Positions 1-8,775 of a stretch of 64,000 nt of DNA are shown here, piece after piece. Numbering within the stretch: position 1 is the stretch's first letter; the number at the start of each line of letters is the position of its first letter. Source of the DNA: Marinobacter adhaerens HP15 (GTDB taxonomy: Bacteria; Pseudomonadota; Gammaproteobacteria; Pseudomonadales; Oleiphilaceae); NCBI RefSeq assembly GCF_000166295.1, contig NC_017506.1, forward strand, positions 4,278,001-4,342,000, read 5' to 3'. The notes beneath the pieces were generated by a model, which was given only the letters and a program-made list of their open reading frames with translations, was not told the origin of the DNA and made no database searches. A program made the translations under genes and the position numbers.

Positions 1-76
1 GAGATATTCCTCAAAACGTTAGCACAGATATGAGAAGCTGTTGGCGACAGTAACTGAACTTTAATCGGAGCGCGTC

Positions 77-523
77 ATGGCTGGTGAATTGCCTTTCCGT
101 TTTCGCTTCCGGGTTCGCTATGGTGAATGCGATGCCCAGGGCGTGGTGTTCAACGCACGTTATGCGGATTTCGTTGATATTGCTGTCAACGAATATATTC
201 GCACCCTGTTTGGCGATTATCAGCACCTGCTGGATCAGGACCTGGATATCCAGGTGGTGAGCCTGACGGTGAACTGGAAGGCCCCGGCGAAGTTTGACGA
301 TGTTCTGGAAGCCCGCATTCGCGCCGGGCGAATCGGAAACACTTCATTTACCCTGCATCTGGAGTTTTTCCGGTATGGGGATGACGGATTTATCGCCGAT
401 GCGGACGTCACCTATGTGCTGATTCAGCCTTCGGTGATGGGCAAGGTGGCGATACCGGATCACATTCGTCAATTGCTGGAGCTGGGCGCTCCGGGCGAGT
501 TGATCAGTCACGCAGGGGAGTAG
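77..523 (+). CDS. YbgC-like acyl-CoA thioesterase (4HBT hotdog fold)
   Basis: Predicted to hydrolyse acyl-CoA thioesters in the cytoplasm. Residues 12-32 carry the 4HBT signature, with YGECDAQGVVF followed by a conserved Tyr; the Asp of this motif is the usual catalytic residue in YbgC/4-hydroxybenzoyl-CoA thioesterases. At 148 residues it is a normal single hotdog domain. The ATG is preceded by CGGAG six bases upstream, which supports this start. It stands alone, convergent with the DJ-1-type gene downstream. The physiological acyl group cannot be read from sequence. Family assignment is firm; the substrate is unknown. Confidence 0.85.
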   Translation: MAGELPFRFRFRVRYGECDAQGVVFNARYADFVDIAVNEYIRTLFGDYQHLLDQDLDIQVVSLTVNWKAPAKFDDVLEARIRAGRIGNTSFTLHLEFFRYGDDGFIADADVTYVLIQPSVMGKVAIPDHIRQLLELGAPGELISHAGE

Positions 524-532
524 GCTGGAAGC

Positions 533-564
533 AAAAAAGAAGGCCAGATGAAATTCATCTGGCC
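533..564 (-). terminator. Rho-independent terminator of the DJ-1-type gene
   Basis: The arms GGCCAGATGA and TCATCTGGCC form a perfect ten-base stem around a three-base loop. Read on the minus strand, the stem is followed by a T-rich tail (TTCTTTTTT). This fits a terminator for the minus-strand gene ending at 593. On the plus strand the tail is poor, so it would serve the thioesterase gene less well. Confidence 0.8.
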
Positions 565-592
565 CTGGATTCATCCTGCAGTTACTGCCGGA

Positions 593-1276
593 TCAGGCCT
601 CTTGAAGAGCCTGCACAACGGCCTTCGCTGCCCCCTCGGAAGAGGCCGGGTTTTGCCCGGTAATCAGCTTGCCGTCCACCACGATGTGCGGTGCCCAGTC
701 GTCACCGCGGGTGTAGGTGGCGGTGTTTTCCTTCAGCATGTCTTCCAGCAGGAAAGGCACCACGCCGCTCAGACCAACCGCTTCTTCCTCGCTGTTGGTG
801 AAGCCTGTTACTTCCCGGCCGCCAACGATGTTCTGGCCCGGTTTCACTTCCACGTTTTTGAACACGGCTGGTGCGTGGCAAACTGCACCAATCACCTTGT
901 CCTGCTCGTAGGCTGTCTTGATCAGGGCAATGGACTTGTCGTCGTTAACCAGGTCCCAGAGCGGGCCGTGACCACCTGGATAGAAAATCGCGTCGTATTC
1001 GTTCATGTCCACGTCGCTCAGCTTTTTAGTGCTGGCGAGGGATTCCTTGGCATGGGCATCCTGCTGGAACCGACGCGTGGTCTCGGTCAGCGCTTCCTCG
1101 GCCTCGCTGTTGGGATCGACTGGCGGCTGGCCGCCCTTCGGTGACGCAATGGTGATGTCTGCGCCGGCATCCCGGAAAACGTAGTAAGGCGCGGTGAACT
1201 CTTCGAGCCAGAAGCCGGTCTTATGGCCGGTGTCGCCCATCTGGTCATGGGATGTAAGAACCATCAGAATCTTCAT
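593..1276 (-). CDS. DJ-1/PfpI family class I glutamine amidotransferase-like protein (Hsp31-like)
   Basis: A 227-residue flavodoxin-like protein of the DJ-1/PfpI superfamily, whose members act as glyoxalases, deglycases or chaperones. The nucleophile elbow GAVCHAPAVF carries the conserved Cys, and YDAIFYPGGHGPLWDL is the typical substrate-side loop of the Hsp31/YDR533C subgroup. The ATG at 1276 was chosen because AAAGGACGG lies directly upstream and the protein begins MKILMVLTS, the normal family N-terminus; a longer frame exists but lacks family similarity. A strong terminator follows. It is divergent from the binding-protein gene at 1468. The exact activity is not decidable from sequence. 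Confidence 0.85.
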   Translation of the reverse strand: MKILMVLTSHDQMGDTGHKTGFWLEEFTAPYYVFRDAGADITIASPKGGQPPVDPNSEAEEALTETTRRFQQDAHAKESLASTKKLSDVDMNEYDAIFYPGGHGPLWDLVNDDKSIALIKTAYEQDKVIGAVCHAPAVFKNVEVKPGQNIVGGREVTGFTNSEEEAVGLSGVVPFLLEDMLKENTATYTRGDDWAPHIVVDGKLITGQNPASSEGAAKAVVQALQEA

Positions 1277-1467
1277 GGTGTCCGTCCTTTTCATTGACGA
1301 ATGAATGGCGCTTCTTGATTGCTGTGATAATGAAGTTGTGCCATCAGTGACTGAATTCAACCGTCAGTACGTAAATCCGACGATCCCGGATCTTGAACCG
1401 TCTATACTGGAGACAGATGGCCAGACCTCATAAGAATCTGAAAACCTCACAGGCAAGGATGACTGGA

Positions 1468-2220
1468 ATGCGAGTGTTCGCCACCGCTGTTCTGATGGCG
1501 TTAGTGTTTCCTGTTTCGGCCCAGCAGGGCACGGAAACCGTGGAAGCGCTGACCGTAACCGTGGGTGCCAATCATGCGCCCCCCTACCGGATTATCGAGG
1601 GTGGGGAGCCAACGGGCCTATATGTGGATATCTTCCAGGAAATCGCTGATCGGTTGGGTTGGAAAGTGCATTATCGGGAGGCGCCTTTCCGGCGGGTCTT
1701 GAGGATGGTGCAGCAGGGTGAGGTGGATGTCATGCTGGGGCCCCTGGAGACCGCCGAACGGACCGAGCTCATGGAGTTCGTGGCGCCGGCATTTCCTCCG
1801 GAACGGCGATTGTTTTTTTACCTTAACGCAGAAAATCGCATTGAGCGCTACGCCGATCTGTATGGACGAGCCATTGGTATTCTGGAAGGGGCGTCGTATT
1901 TCTCCCGGTTTGATACTGATGACAAACTTCTCAAGGAGCCTGCGCCCCGTTACGAAAACCTGATGCTGATGATGCAGAAAGGCCGGGTAGATGTCGTGAT
2001 CGCCCCAGAGCTTGTCGGTTTGTACGCGGTCGAAAAGTTGGGGCTGGATGTTAAGGTTTCACCGTTCTTTGTGCCTGGAGAGCGCTCCTACATCGCTGTT
2101 GCGAAGAACTCGCCCGTGCTGAAGTATGCCGATGACATTCGGGCGGCGCTGAAACTGATTGAATTGGAAGGCATACACGAGGACCTGGTGTTGAAGTACA
2201 TGGACCGATTTGCTGAATGA
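1468..2220 (+). CDS. Periplasmic substrate-binding protein, SBP family 3
   Basis: About 250 residues with an N-terminal signal peptide (MRVFATAVLMALVFPVSAQQ) and a type II periplasmic binding fold. Landmarks are the ligand-entry strand VGANHAPPYR, the GLYVDIFQEIADRLG helix and the EVDVMLGPLETAERTELMEF segment typical of SBP_bac_3 proteins that bind polar amino acids or similar solutes. No permease or ATPase is adjacent, so it could serve a distant transporter or a sensor. The start at 1468 has AAGGA eight bases upstream; ATG at 1459 is an alternative. Its stop overlaps the next gene by four bases, implying co-transcription with the RNase J-like gene. Confidence 0.8.
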   Translation: MRVFATAVLMALVFPVSAQQGTETVEALTVTVGANHAPPYRIIEGGEPTGLYVDIFQEIADRLGWKVHYREAPFRRVLRMVQQGEVDVMLGPLETAERTELMEFVAPAFPPERRLFFYLNAENRIERYADLYGRAIGILEGASYFSRFDTDDKLLKEPAPRYENLMLMMQKGRVDVVIAPELVGLYAVEKLGLDVKVSPFFVPGERSYIAVAKNSPVLKYADDIRAALKLIELEGIHEDLVLKYMDRFAE

Positions 2221-3599
2221 TTCCCGAACAGTCTGACCTCTGGTTCCTACCCCTGGGTGGAACCGGTGAAATTGGTATGAACCTCAACCTCTATGGCCAC
2301 GATGGTGCCTGGTTGATGGTGGATTGTGGTGTTACCTTTCCAAAGCCTGGTCGCATTGCTGCTGATGGCACGGTGCATCATCGTGGCGAGCCGCCGGTTC
2401 AAATGGCGGATCCTGCGTTCATTGCTGACCGCCGTGAACGGCTGGCGGGCCTCGTAATTACCCACGCCCACGAAGATCATGTCGGAGCTGTACCCTACCT
2501 CTGGCCGCTGCTGCAGTGTCCGATATACACCAGCCGGTTCACGGCCGAGATTCTGCGTCGCAAGCTCGCGGAGTTCGACCTGCTGCACCGGGTGCCGATC
2601 ATCGAAGTGGAGACCGGCCAGAGCAAACAGGTCGGGCCATTCAGCGTGCAGTGGCTGGCGCTGACTCACTCCATCCCGGACCCTAACGCGCTGATGATTC
2701 GCACCGCCGCCGGTAACATCTTCCACAGCGGTGACTGGAAGCTGGATGAGCAGCCGCTGGTAGGCCACGGCTATTCGCCAAAAACCTTCACCGATCTGGC
2801 AAACGAGGGCGTGAACGCCATGGTGTGTGACTCCACCAACGCCACAGTCTCGGGGCACTCGGTATCCGAGGCGGCCTTGCATGAAGGATTGCTCAGAGCG
2901 ACCCGCTCCGCCGAAGGCCGCGTTGTAGTGACCTGTTTTGGCAGTAATATCGCCCGATTATATACTCTGGCCTCAATCGCGAGGGAAACCGGCCGTTATA
3001 TGGGTTTATTGGGCCGGTCTTTGATCAATATGAGTGGCGCCGCCAGGGCTGCAGGGCTGTGGGATTCGGCTGACCAGTTGATCAATCCGGCACATCTGGG
3101 GTATCTCCCGCGGGACGAAGTACTGGCCGTGGCCACGGGCAGTCAGGGCGAGCCGCGAACGGCTCTGCGCAGACTGGCCTCTGGTACCCATCCGGATTTT
3201 GAGCTGGAGGCGGGCGACACGGTAATCTTCAGCGCTCGTGCCATCCCCGGCAACGAGGAATCCATCGAGGCGCTGGTGACCAGATTGCAAGAGTTGGGGG
3301 TGAGGGTAATCACGGCCGAGGATGCTGATTTGCCAATTCATGCTTCAGGTCATCCCGCACAGGAAGAACTGGAGTTAATGTATAAATGGGTAAAGCCTGC
3401 CATTGCCATTCCGGTCCATGGTGAGGCTGAACACATGGAAACGCATGCTGACATAGCCAAAGCAACTGGTGTACCCCGTGCCATGGTGGGCCGAAACGGC
3501 GATCTTTTCATGATCCGGCCGGTGCCGGGAATTCGTCGTCAGGTTGTCGAAACTGGCCGTCTGGGCTGGCACAAAGAGGGTCTTGTGAGAGTTGAATAA
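2217..3599 (+). CDS. RNase J-like metallo-beta-lactamase/beta-CASP nuclease
   Basis: A 460-residue metallo-beta-lactamase protein resembling ribonuclease J. Motif HAHEDHVGAVPYLW (HxHxDH) supplies zinc ligands, NIFHSGDWKLD gives a later metal-binding Asp, and the beta-CASP part contains CDSTNATVSGHS, SGHPAQEEL and IPVHGEAEHM, all close to RNase J landmarks. It is shorter than typical RNase J (about 550 residues) and appears to lack the C-terminal dimerisation domain. RNase J is uncommon in gammaproteobacteria, which rely mainly on RNase E. The gene overlaps the binding protein upstream by four bases (ATGA) and the one downstream by eight. RNA as substrate is inferred from the family. Confidence 0.8.
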   Translation: MIPEQSDLWFLPLGGTGEIGMNLNLYGHDGAWLMVDCGVTFPKPGRIAADGTVHHRGEPPVQMADPAFIADRRERLAGLVITHAHEDHVGAVPYLWPLLQCPIYTSRFTAEILRRKLAEFDLLHRVPIIEVETGQSKQVGPFSVQWLALTHSIPDPNALMIRTAAGNIFHSGDWKLDEQPLVGHGYSPKTFTDLANEGVNAMVCDSTNATVSGHSVSEAALHEGLLRATRSAEGRVVVTCFGSNIARLYTLASIARETGRYMGLLGRSLINMSGAARAAGLWDSADQLINPAHLGYLPRDEVLAVATGSQGEPRTALRRLASGTHPDFELEAGDTVIFSARAIPGNEESIEALVTRLQELGVRVITAEDADLPIHASGHPAQEELELMYKWVKPAIAIPVHGEAEHMETHADIAKATGVPRAMVGRNGDLFMIRPVPGIRRQVVETGRLGWHKEGLVRVE

Positions 3600-4404
3600 G
3601 TCATTTTCTTCTGTTGTCGGTAGGTCACTTGTATTCGCAGTGGCCGCCTTGTTTCTGGCCCCGGTTCACGCATTGCCAGACCCTTCCTGCAATACGCTCA
3701 TCGTGAGCGGGAATCCGGAGTATCCACCCCTGCTCTGGCGCGACCAGGAGCGCCCGGGCTATCTGATTGGCGCGGTGCCTGCTTTGCTCAAGGAAATCAC
3801 GGAGCCATTGGGCGTCAATGTTGAAGTGAAAGACACAGGCTCTTGGGCCCGGGTCCAGCGCATGGCACGCCAGGGCGATATCGACATGGTGGCGGGCGCG
3901 TTCATTACTTCGGAACGCATTGGCTACATGGATTATTTGCTGCCGCCAATAACGCATCTGCCGACCGCGGTCTGGGTCCCCAAAGGCCGGGAGTTTGTCT
4001 ACCGCCACTGGCCGGACCTGGTGGGTAAGCGGGGCAGCACATTGATCAACAACAGTTTTGGCCAGAATTTCGACCGGTATGCGGAACAAAACCTCCTCAT
4101 TGAGGGAGTCAGGTCGATTGAACAATCCTTCCAGATGGCGCTCGTTGACCGGGTGGATTATGTCCTCTATGAAGTTTTGCAGGGTGAGGTGAAACTGGAG
4201 TACCTGGGTATCGCCGATCAATTTGTTCCCCTGCCGACCCCGGTGAGCCGAGAGGGTCTGTTTTTTACCTTCTCCAAGGCAGCGCCATGCAACTCCTTCG
4301 AGCTTCGGGAGCGACTTGCCGAGCGCCTCTATGAGCTCGTGAACTCTGGCCGCGTGGAAGAACTGATCAGGCGCTACAAGGCTATGTACTCCGCCTCCAG
4401 TTGA
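3592..4404 (+). CDS. Second periplasmic substrate-binding protein, SBP family 3 (TTG start)
   Basis: A 270-residue secreted binding protein with signal peptide (MNKSFSSVVG...LAPVHA), followed by a family 3 solute-binding fold; the strand IVSGNPEYPPLLW opens the domain and DIDMVAGAFITSERIGYMDY matches the usual hinge region. It is diverged from the binding protein at 1468. The only sensible start is TTG at 3592, inside the stop region of the nuclease gene, with AGAGGG about ten bases upstream, so translational coupling is likely. No transporter genes follow. The mature part has two Cys residues (DPSCNTL and APCNSF) that could form a disulfide. Ligand unknown. Confidence 0.75.
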   Translation: MNKSFSSVVGRSLVFAVAALFLAPVHALPDPSCNTLIVSGNPEYPPLLWRDQERPGYLIGAVPALLKEITEPLGVNVEVKDTGSWARVQRMARQGDIDMVAGAFITSERIGYMDYLLPPITHLPTAVWVPKGREFVYRHWPDLVGKRGSTLINNSFGQNFDRYAEQNLLIEGVRSIEQSFQMALVDRVDYVLYEVLQGEVKLEYLGIADQFVPLPTPVSREGLFFTFSKAAPCNSFELRERLAERLYELVNSGRVEELIRRYKAMYSASS

Positions 4405-4425
4405 AGTATGTTGATTGGGCAGGTG

Positions 4426-5766
4426 TCAAACCGATGCGTCGTTTAGTTCCAGAGTGAGCCCGTTATCGATGAATCGCTGCAAGACGATTCCGTAGGTGCC
4501 GTCAGGAACCTCTTTAATGATTTCGAACGGTTCTCCGACACTGTTAAGAGGCTCCGTCTGCAAGTCCAGAAGACGGTATTTTGCAGGCCGCTGTTTGTTT
4601 TCATCCCGGACCAAAACCACCTTTGGCTTTCGTCGATTCTTCGGGTTTGAGCCAATCACGATGGCTACCTCGCCCGATTTCATTTCAACAATGGCGCCGG
4701 GTGGGTAGATCCCGATCAGCAGGACGAACTCCCGGGCAAGCTCGGGATCAAACTGAATGCCTCTGAAGCGGTGGATGATTTCCAGCGCTTCCCGGGAGGA
4801 GCGCGCGCGGTCATAAGCTCGATTGCTGGTGATTGCGTCGTAGGTATCGACGATGGCCACAATTTTGGCGAAATAGGGAATCTGGGAATCAACGAGGCCC
4901 CGGGGGTAGCCCCTGCCGTCAAGGCGTTCATGGTGGTTGTAGGCTACGTCGACGGCCGCATGCACGACGCGGGGAAGGGCCATGAGCATGTCACGGCCCC
5001 AGTTGGCGTGGTTCTGCATGATTCCGTGTTCTTCGGGGGTCAAGGGTCCCGGTTTTTGCAGCAGATCGACAGGGACTTTGGCTTTGCCTATGTCGTGGAG
5101 TAGGCCGGCCAGCCCCAACGACCGAATCTCTTCTTCCAGCAAGCCCAGCTTTTTGCCGAACGCCGCCGACAGTATCGAAACGTTGAGGGAATGCTCTGCG
5201 GTATATTTGTCCTTGTTTTTCAACTTTGTAAGCAGTAACAGTGCGTCTTCATTTCTGAGGATGCTGTCTACGCAGTTATCTACGACCTCACGAGCCTTGT
5301 TGAGATCAAGTGTGCGACCAACGCGTAGACCGGACATGATGCTGTCGGCAAAGGACTTCGCCTCGGCGTAATGTCCAGATGCTTTTCGTATTTCCCTGTC
5401 AACACTGACCTTGTTGATGTAAGTAATCCGTTGACGCGACCGGGAATTGCCGGTTTCCGCAATGGGCTCTTGCGGGCGATTCGATATTTCCTGTTCGGAT
5501 GTCGGTCCATGGAACATGGAAAAACGGGACTTCGCCGATGTCCGTGACTTTCGTTGGGAAATGTCCGGCTCAGTGTTCTTGACTTTGCCTTCAATCACGA
5601 CGCGTCGGCATTGGGACTGAAGGGCATCGATATCCTCTTGTCGCTGGACCACAAAGCCCTGGATCAGGAAATCAGTGTCTTCCCAGGGACGGTCCAGCCG
5701 GACGACGTGCATTCCGACCCGCAGTTCCGAGACATCAATTTCAAGTTCGACCGTTTCGTATCGCAT
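4426..5766 (-). CDS. DUF3391 / HD-GYP c-di-GMP phosphodiesterase (paralogue 1)
   Basis: A 446-residue cytoplasmic protein with an N-terminal DUF3391 domain (ELRVGMHVVRLDRPWEDTDF) and a C-terminal HD-GYP domain. The catalytic set is intact: LLHDIGK around residue 224 and HHERLDGRGYPRG around 278. HD-GYP enzymes hydrolyse c-di-GMP to pGpG or GMP. The start at 5766 aligns with the paralogue at 9805-11142 and has AGG nine bases upstream; ATG at 5808 is possible. It is divergent from the GGDEF-EAL gene at 5991, with a 224-base shared intergenic region. Activity is inferred from conserved residues. Confidence 0.9.
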   Translation of the reverse strand: MRYETVELEIDVSELRVGMHVVRLDRPWEDTDFLIQGFVVQRQEDIDALQSQCRRVVIEGKVKNTEPDISQRKSRTSAKSRFSMFHGPTSEQEISNRPQEPIAETGNSRSRQRITYINKVSVDREIRKASGHYAEAKSFADSIMSGLRVGRTLDLNKAREVVDNCVDSILRNEDALLLLTKLKNKDKYTAEHSLNVSILSAAFGKKLGLLEEEIRSLGLAGLLHDIGKAKVPVDLLQKPGPLTPEEHGIMQNHANWGRDMLMALPRVVHAAVDVAYNHHERLDGRGYPRGLVDSQIPYFAKIVAIVDTYDAITSNRAYDRARSSREALEIIHRFRGIQFDPELAREFVLLIGIYPPGAIVEMKSGEVAIVIGSNPKNRRKPKVVLVRDENKQRPAKYRLLDLQTEPLNSVGEPFEIIKEVPDGTYGIVLQRFIDNGLTLELNDASV

Positions 5767-5990
5767 ACCAATCAACCTGGCTGTCTGGAGTTCATCATAC
5801 GGTCTCATTATTCCGGGGTCACAGGTTGTCGGCGGTTTTTTGTAGCAGAAATCTAAAATCCTGTAATACGTAATGAAAGGATACGCATCAGTATGAACTT
5901 ACCGAAGCTTGGCTTCGTAAATGTGTGGAGAAGCTCTTCTCAACTATCATAAATAAACAGTGGAGCTGTCTAGGGAAGGAGGCCGTAGGA

Positions 5991-8258
5991 ATGGTAAGCG
6001 CAGTTACCCGGGAGCAAAAGGAATTTGTTTACAGGCTCTCTCTGGGCCTGGCCCGGTCCAAGATCGACCAATTGGATACCAGCGTTCACAGCTTCATCGC
6101 CGAGCTTGGCGATAGGCTCTGTTCAGATCGCGCCTACCTGATCACGTTTGAAGAAGCCACCCAGACCATTTCCATCACGCATGAAGCCTGCAGAAACGGC
6201 GTGACACCTCAGAGAGATGCAATCCAGAACGTGCCGATGGCCCGCTTTCAATGGCTGATGGGCCAGTTGCAAACTCTCCCGGTGCTTGTCATCCCCGAAG
6301 TCGAAGAACTGCCTTCTGAAGCTGAAGAGGAGAAACTGGAATTCCAACGGGAGGGTATCCGGAGCCTGGTCCTTGTCGGTTTGAAGCTTGAAGGTCAGGT
6401 CCGTGGCATCCTGGGTTTCGATTTTCTTCAACAGTCTCGAGTGCTGGATTCCGAAACCGAAGAATTCGTGCTTCAGGTTGGGGAAGTTTTAGGTGCATCT
6501 GTCCACCGACAGATCCTGGCCAGTCGTAACGTGAGGTTCGAGAATAGCCTTTATCGTTATTCCGACCAGTTCCCGGGCGTCATCTTTCAGTTCAGGATGT
6601 ATCCAGGCGGGCATGTAACCTTTCCTTTCATCAGCGAAAAAGTTGAAGATATATTCGGGCTTTCGGCTGATCAGCTGAGTAAGGATGCTCAGCCGTTACT
6701 GAACCTGATCAAGGATGAAGACAAGGCATCCTTTTTGGAAAAGGTCGATGAATCTCGTCGGTGCATGACGCCGTTCGAAACGAGCTTCCGAGCTTGCAAG
6801 AGCGATGGCACGATGGCCTGGGTGGAAGCCAGGTCGGTGCCCGCCCGATTGGCCGACGACAGCATGACCTGGCACGGCTATTTTTTTGACGTGACGGATC
6901 GCAAGCAATCGGAATCCGAGATCGAGAAGCTTGCCTTTTACGACCCACTGACCGGCCTGCCCAACCGGCGCCTGCTCAGGGATCGCCTGGCGCAGGCGTT
7001 AACCGGGAGCAATCGGGATCATAATCATGGTGCTCTGGTATTTATTGATCTTGATAACTTCAAGAACATCAATGATTCCGCGGGTCATCTGACCGGCGAT
7101 GAGCTGTTGGTCCAGGTGGGGGAGAGGTTGAAAAACACGGTCCGGGACTGGGATACCGTTGCCCGGCTCGGTGGGGACGAGTTTGTTCTCATTCTGAAGG
7201 GGTTTCCCGCCGAGCCGGCCGATGCTGCTGCCAAGGTCGAGAAAGTCTGCGAGAAAATCCGCGATGCCCTCAACGAGCCCTATGATCTCAACGGCATAGA
7301 GTACACAGGCACTCCCAGCATCGGCATTACCCTGTTCTATGATCACGACACTTCCCTTGAAGAGCTTCTGAGCCAGGCCGATATGGCCATGTTCCGCGCC
7401 AAGGAGGATGGCCGTAACTGCATCCGCTTCTATGACTGCATGATGCAGAAGAAAGTGTCCGAGCGCCTGGCTCTCGAGTCGGACCTCAGGGTGGCACTGC
7501 GGAAGAATCAGTTGGCAGTTCACTATCAGGTACTGGTGAATGAGAAAGGTGAGCCTGTGGGCGCCGAGGCACTGCTTCGGTGGCATTGCCCGGGGCGCGG
7601 CATGGTGTCTCCCGCCGAGTTCATTCCTCTGGCCGAGGAAACCGGACTCATTGAATCGGTCGGCTACTGGGTTCTGGAAGACGTTCTCTCGCGGATCGCC
7701 AGTTGGAAAGAGCGAGGCGGACCGCTATCAAAGCTCCAGGTTTCGGTCAACGTGAGTGCCAGGCAGTTCCACCTCCCCTCTTTCTGTTCGACTGTGATGG
7801 CGCTATTGAGAAAAACCGGTGCGTCCCCGAGAAATCTTAAGGTGGAAATTACCGAAAGCGCTCTTGCCTACGATCTCGAGTTGGTGGAGGAAACACTTCG
7901 AACCCTGAGAAGCATGGGAATACGGATCTCCCTCGATGATTTCGGCACGGGTTATTCGTCCCTCGGCTACTTGAAGCGCCTATCTCTGGATGAGCTGAAA
8001 ATTGATCAGGGGTTTGTGCGAGACATCCTGGATGATCCCAATGATGCGGCTATCGCAGAGACCATCCTGGCCCTGGCCTCTGCGCTCAAACTGTCAGCGG
8101 TGGCCGAAGGTGTGGAAACCAAAGGGCAGCTGGAACGCCTTGTTCGCATGGGGTGCACCCGCTTTCAGGGCTACCATTTCAGCCGCCCGCTTCCGGCGCT
8201 GGAGTTCGAGAGGTTGATTGAGCAAGCAAGCGGAGATCGAAAGAGAAGGGCTTGGTAG
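5991..8258 (+). CDS. GAF-PAS-GGDEF-EAL bifunctional c-di-GMP enzyme
   Basis: A 755-residue soluble signalling protein. A GAF-like region (about 25-175) is followed by a PAS domain (about 185-305), a GGDEF domain with intact RLGGDEF (394-398) and an inhibitory-site RxxD five residues upstream (RDWD), then an EAL domain starting near 495. The EAL domain has EALLRW at 526, DDFGTGYSS, KID and EGVET, so both halves appear catalytically competent; which activity dominates cannot be told. The start at 5991 is set by a near-perfect AAGGAGG eight bases upstream; an in-frame ATG at 5925 lacks a ribosome-binding site. No transmembrane segment is seen, so the input is likely cytoplasmic. Confidence 0.93.
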   Translation: MVSAVTREQKEFVYRLSLGLARSKIDQLDTSVHSFIAELGDRLCSDRAYLITFEEATQTISITHEACRNGVTPQRDAIQNVPMARFQWLMGQLQTLPVLVIPEVEELPSEAEEEKLEFQREGIRSLVLVGLKLEGQVRGILGFDFLQQSRVLDSETEEFVLQVGEVLGASVHRQILASRNVRFENSLYRYSDQFPGVIFQFRMYPGGHVTFPFISEKVEDIFGLSADQLSKDAQPLLNLIKDEDKASFLEKVDESRRCMTPFETSFRACKSDGTMAWVEARSVPARLADDSMTWHGYFFDVTDRKQSESEIEKLAFYDPLTGLPNRRLLRDRLAQALTGSNRDHNHGALVFIDLDNFKNINDSAGHLTGDELLVQVGERLKNTVRDWDTVARLGGDEFVLILKGFPAEPADAAAKVEKVCEKIRDALNEPYDLNGIEYTGTPSIGITLFYDHDTSLEELLSQADMAMFRAKEDGRNCIRFYDCMMQKKVSERLALESDLRVALRKNQLAVHYQVLVNEKGEPVGAEALLRWHCPGRGMVSPAEFIPLAEETGLIESVGYWVLEDVLSRIASWKERGGPLSKLQVSVNVSARQFHLPSFCSTVMALLRKTGASPRNLKVEITESALAYDLELVEETLRTLRSMGIRISLDDFGTGYSSLGYLKRLSLDELKIDQGFVRDILDDPNDAAIAETILALASALKLSAVAEGVETKGQLERLVRMGCTRFQGYHFSRPLPALEFERLIEQASGDRKRRAW

Positions 8259-8279
8259 TTCGCATCCTATCTGTATAAA
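8252..8279 (+). promoter_or_regulatory. Candidate sigma70 promoter for the YdiI-like gene
   Basis: TTGGTA and TATAAA are separated by 16 bases, about 50 bases before the ATG at 8330. The -35 box overlaps the end of the preceding gene. This is pattern matching only. Confidence 0.35.
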
Positions 8280-8329
8280 CTGGTGCCTTGCTTCTAATCC
8301 ATTTCAAACAACATTGAGACCAGTCTCTT

Positions 8330-8758
8330 ATGGCAATCTGGACCAGCACCCCGAACCTTGAACACCTTGCCAAAGCCAGCGAAAACACCGCGGTCAGCTA
8401 CATGGGTATCGAGTACCTTGAAATTGGCGACGACTATGTCAAAGGCCGCATGCCTGTTGATGAGCGTACCGTGCAGCCTTTTGGCATTTTGCATGGAGGC
8501 GCATCGGTGCTGCTGGCGGAAACCCTTGGCAGTATGGCGGCCAATTGCTGCCTGAAGAACCCGGACACTGTCGCTGTTGGACTGGATATCAACGCCAATC
8601 ACATCCGCCCGGTCACCAAGGGCTGGGTGTATGGCACGGCGAGGCCAGTTCACATCGGTAGTGCCACTCAGGTATGGGAAATTCTGCTTGAGAACGAAGA
8701 GGGGAAGACAACCTGTATTTCCCGGCTGACCATGGCGGTCACGAAGCGGCCGGGGTGA
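8330..8758 (+). CDS. YdiI/MenI-like hotdog-fold thioesterase
   Basis: A 142-residue hotdog thioesterase that aligns along its full length with E. coli YdiI as I remember it: MPVDERTVQPFGILHGGASV, LAETLGS, GLDINANHIRPV and the C-terminal CISRLTMAV all match. YdiI hydrolyses 1,4-dihydroxy-2-naphthoyl-CoA but is promiscuous towards acyl-CoAs. The HGG segment and the Glu of LAETLGS correspond to the active site. No menaquinone genes are nearby, so a general thioesterase role is safer. It sits between two c-di-GMP enzymes. No clear Shine-Dalgarno sequence is visible, and a small inverted repeat (GAGAC CA GTCTC) ends two bases before the ATG. Confidence 0.88.
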   Translation: MAIWTSTPNLEHLAKASENTAVSYMGIEYLEIGDDYVKGRMPVDERTVQPFGILHGGASVLLAETLGSMAANCCLKNPDTVAVGLDINANHIRPVTKGWVYGTARPVHIGSATQVWEILLENEEGKTTCISRLTMAVTKRPG

Positions 8759-8775
8759 GTTGCTACGGGTGCGTT

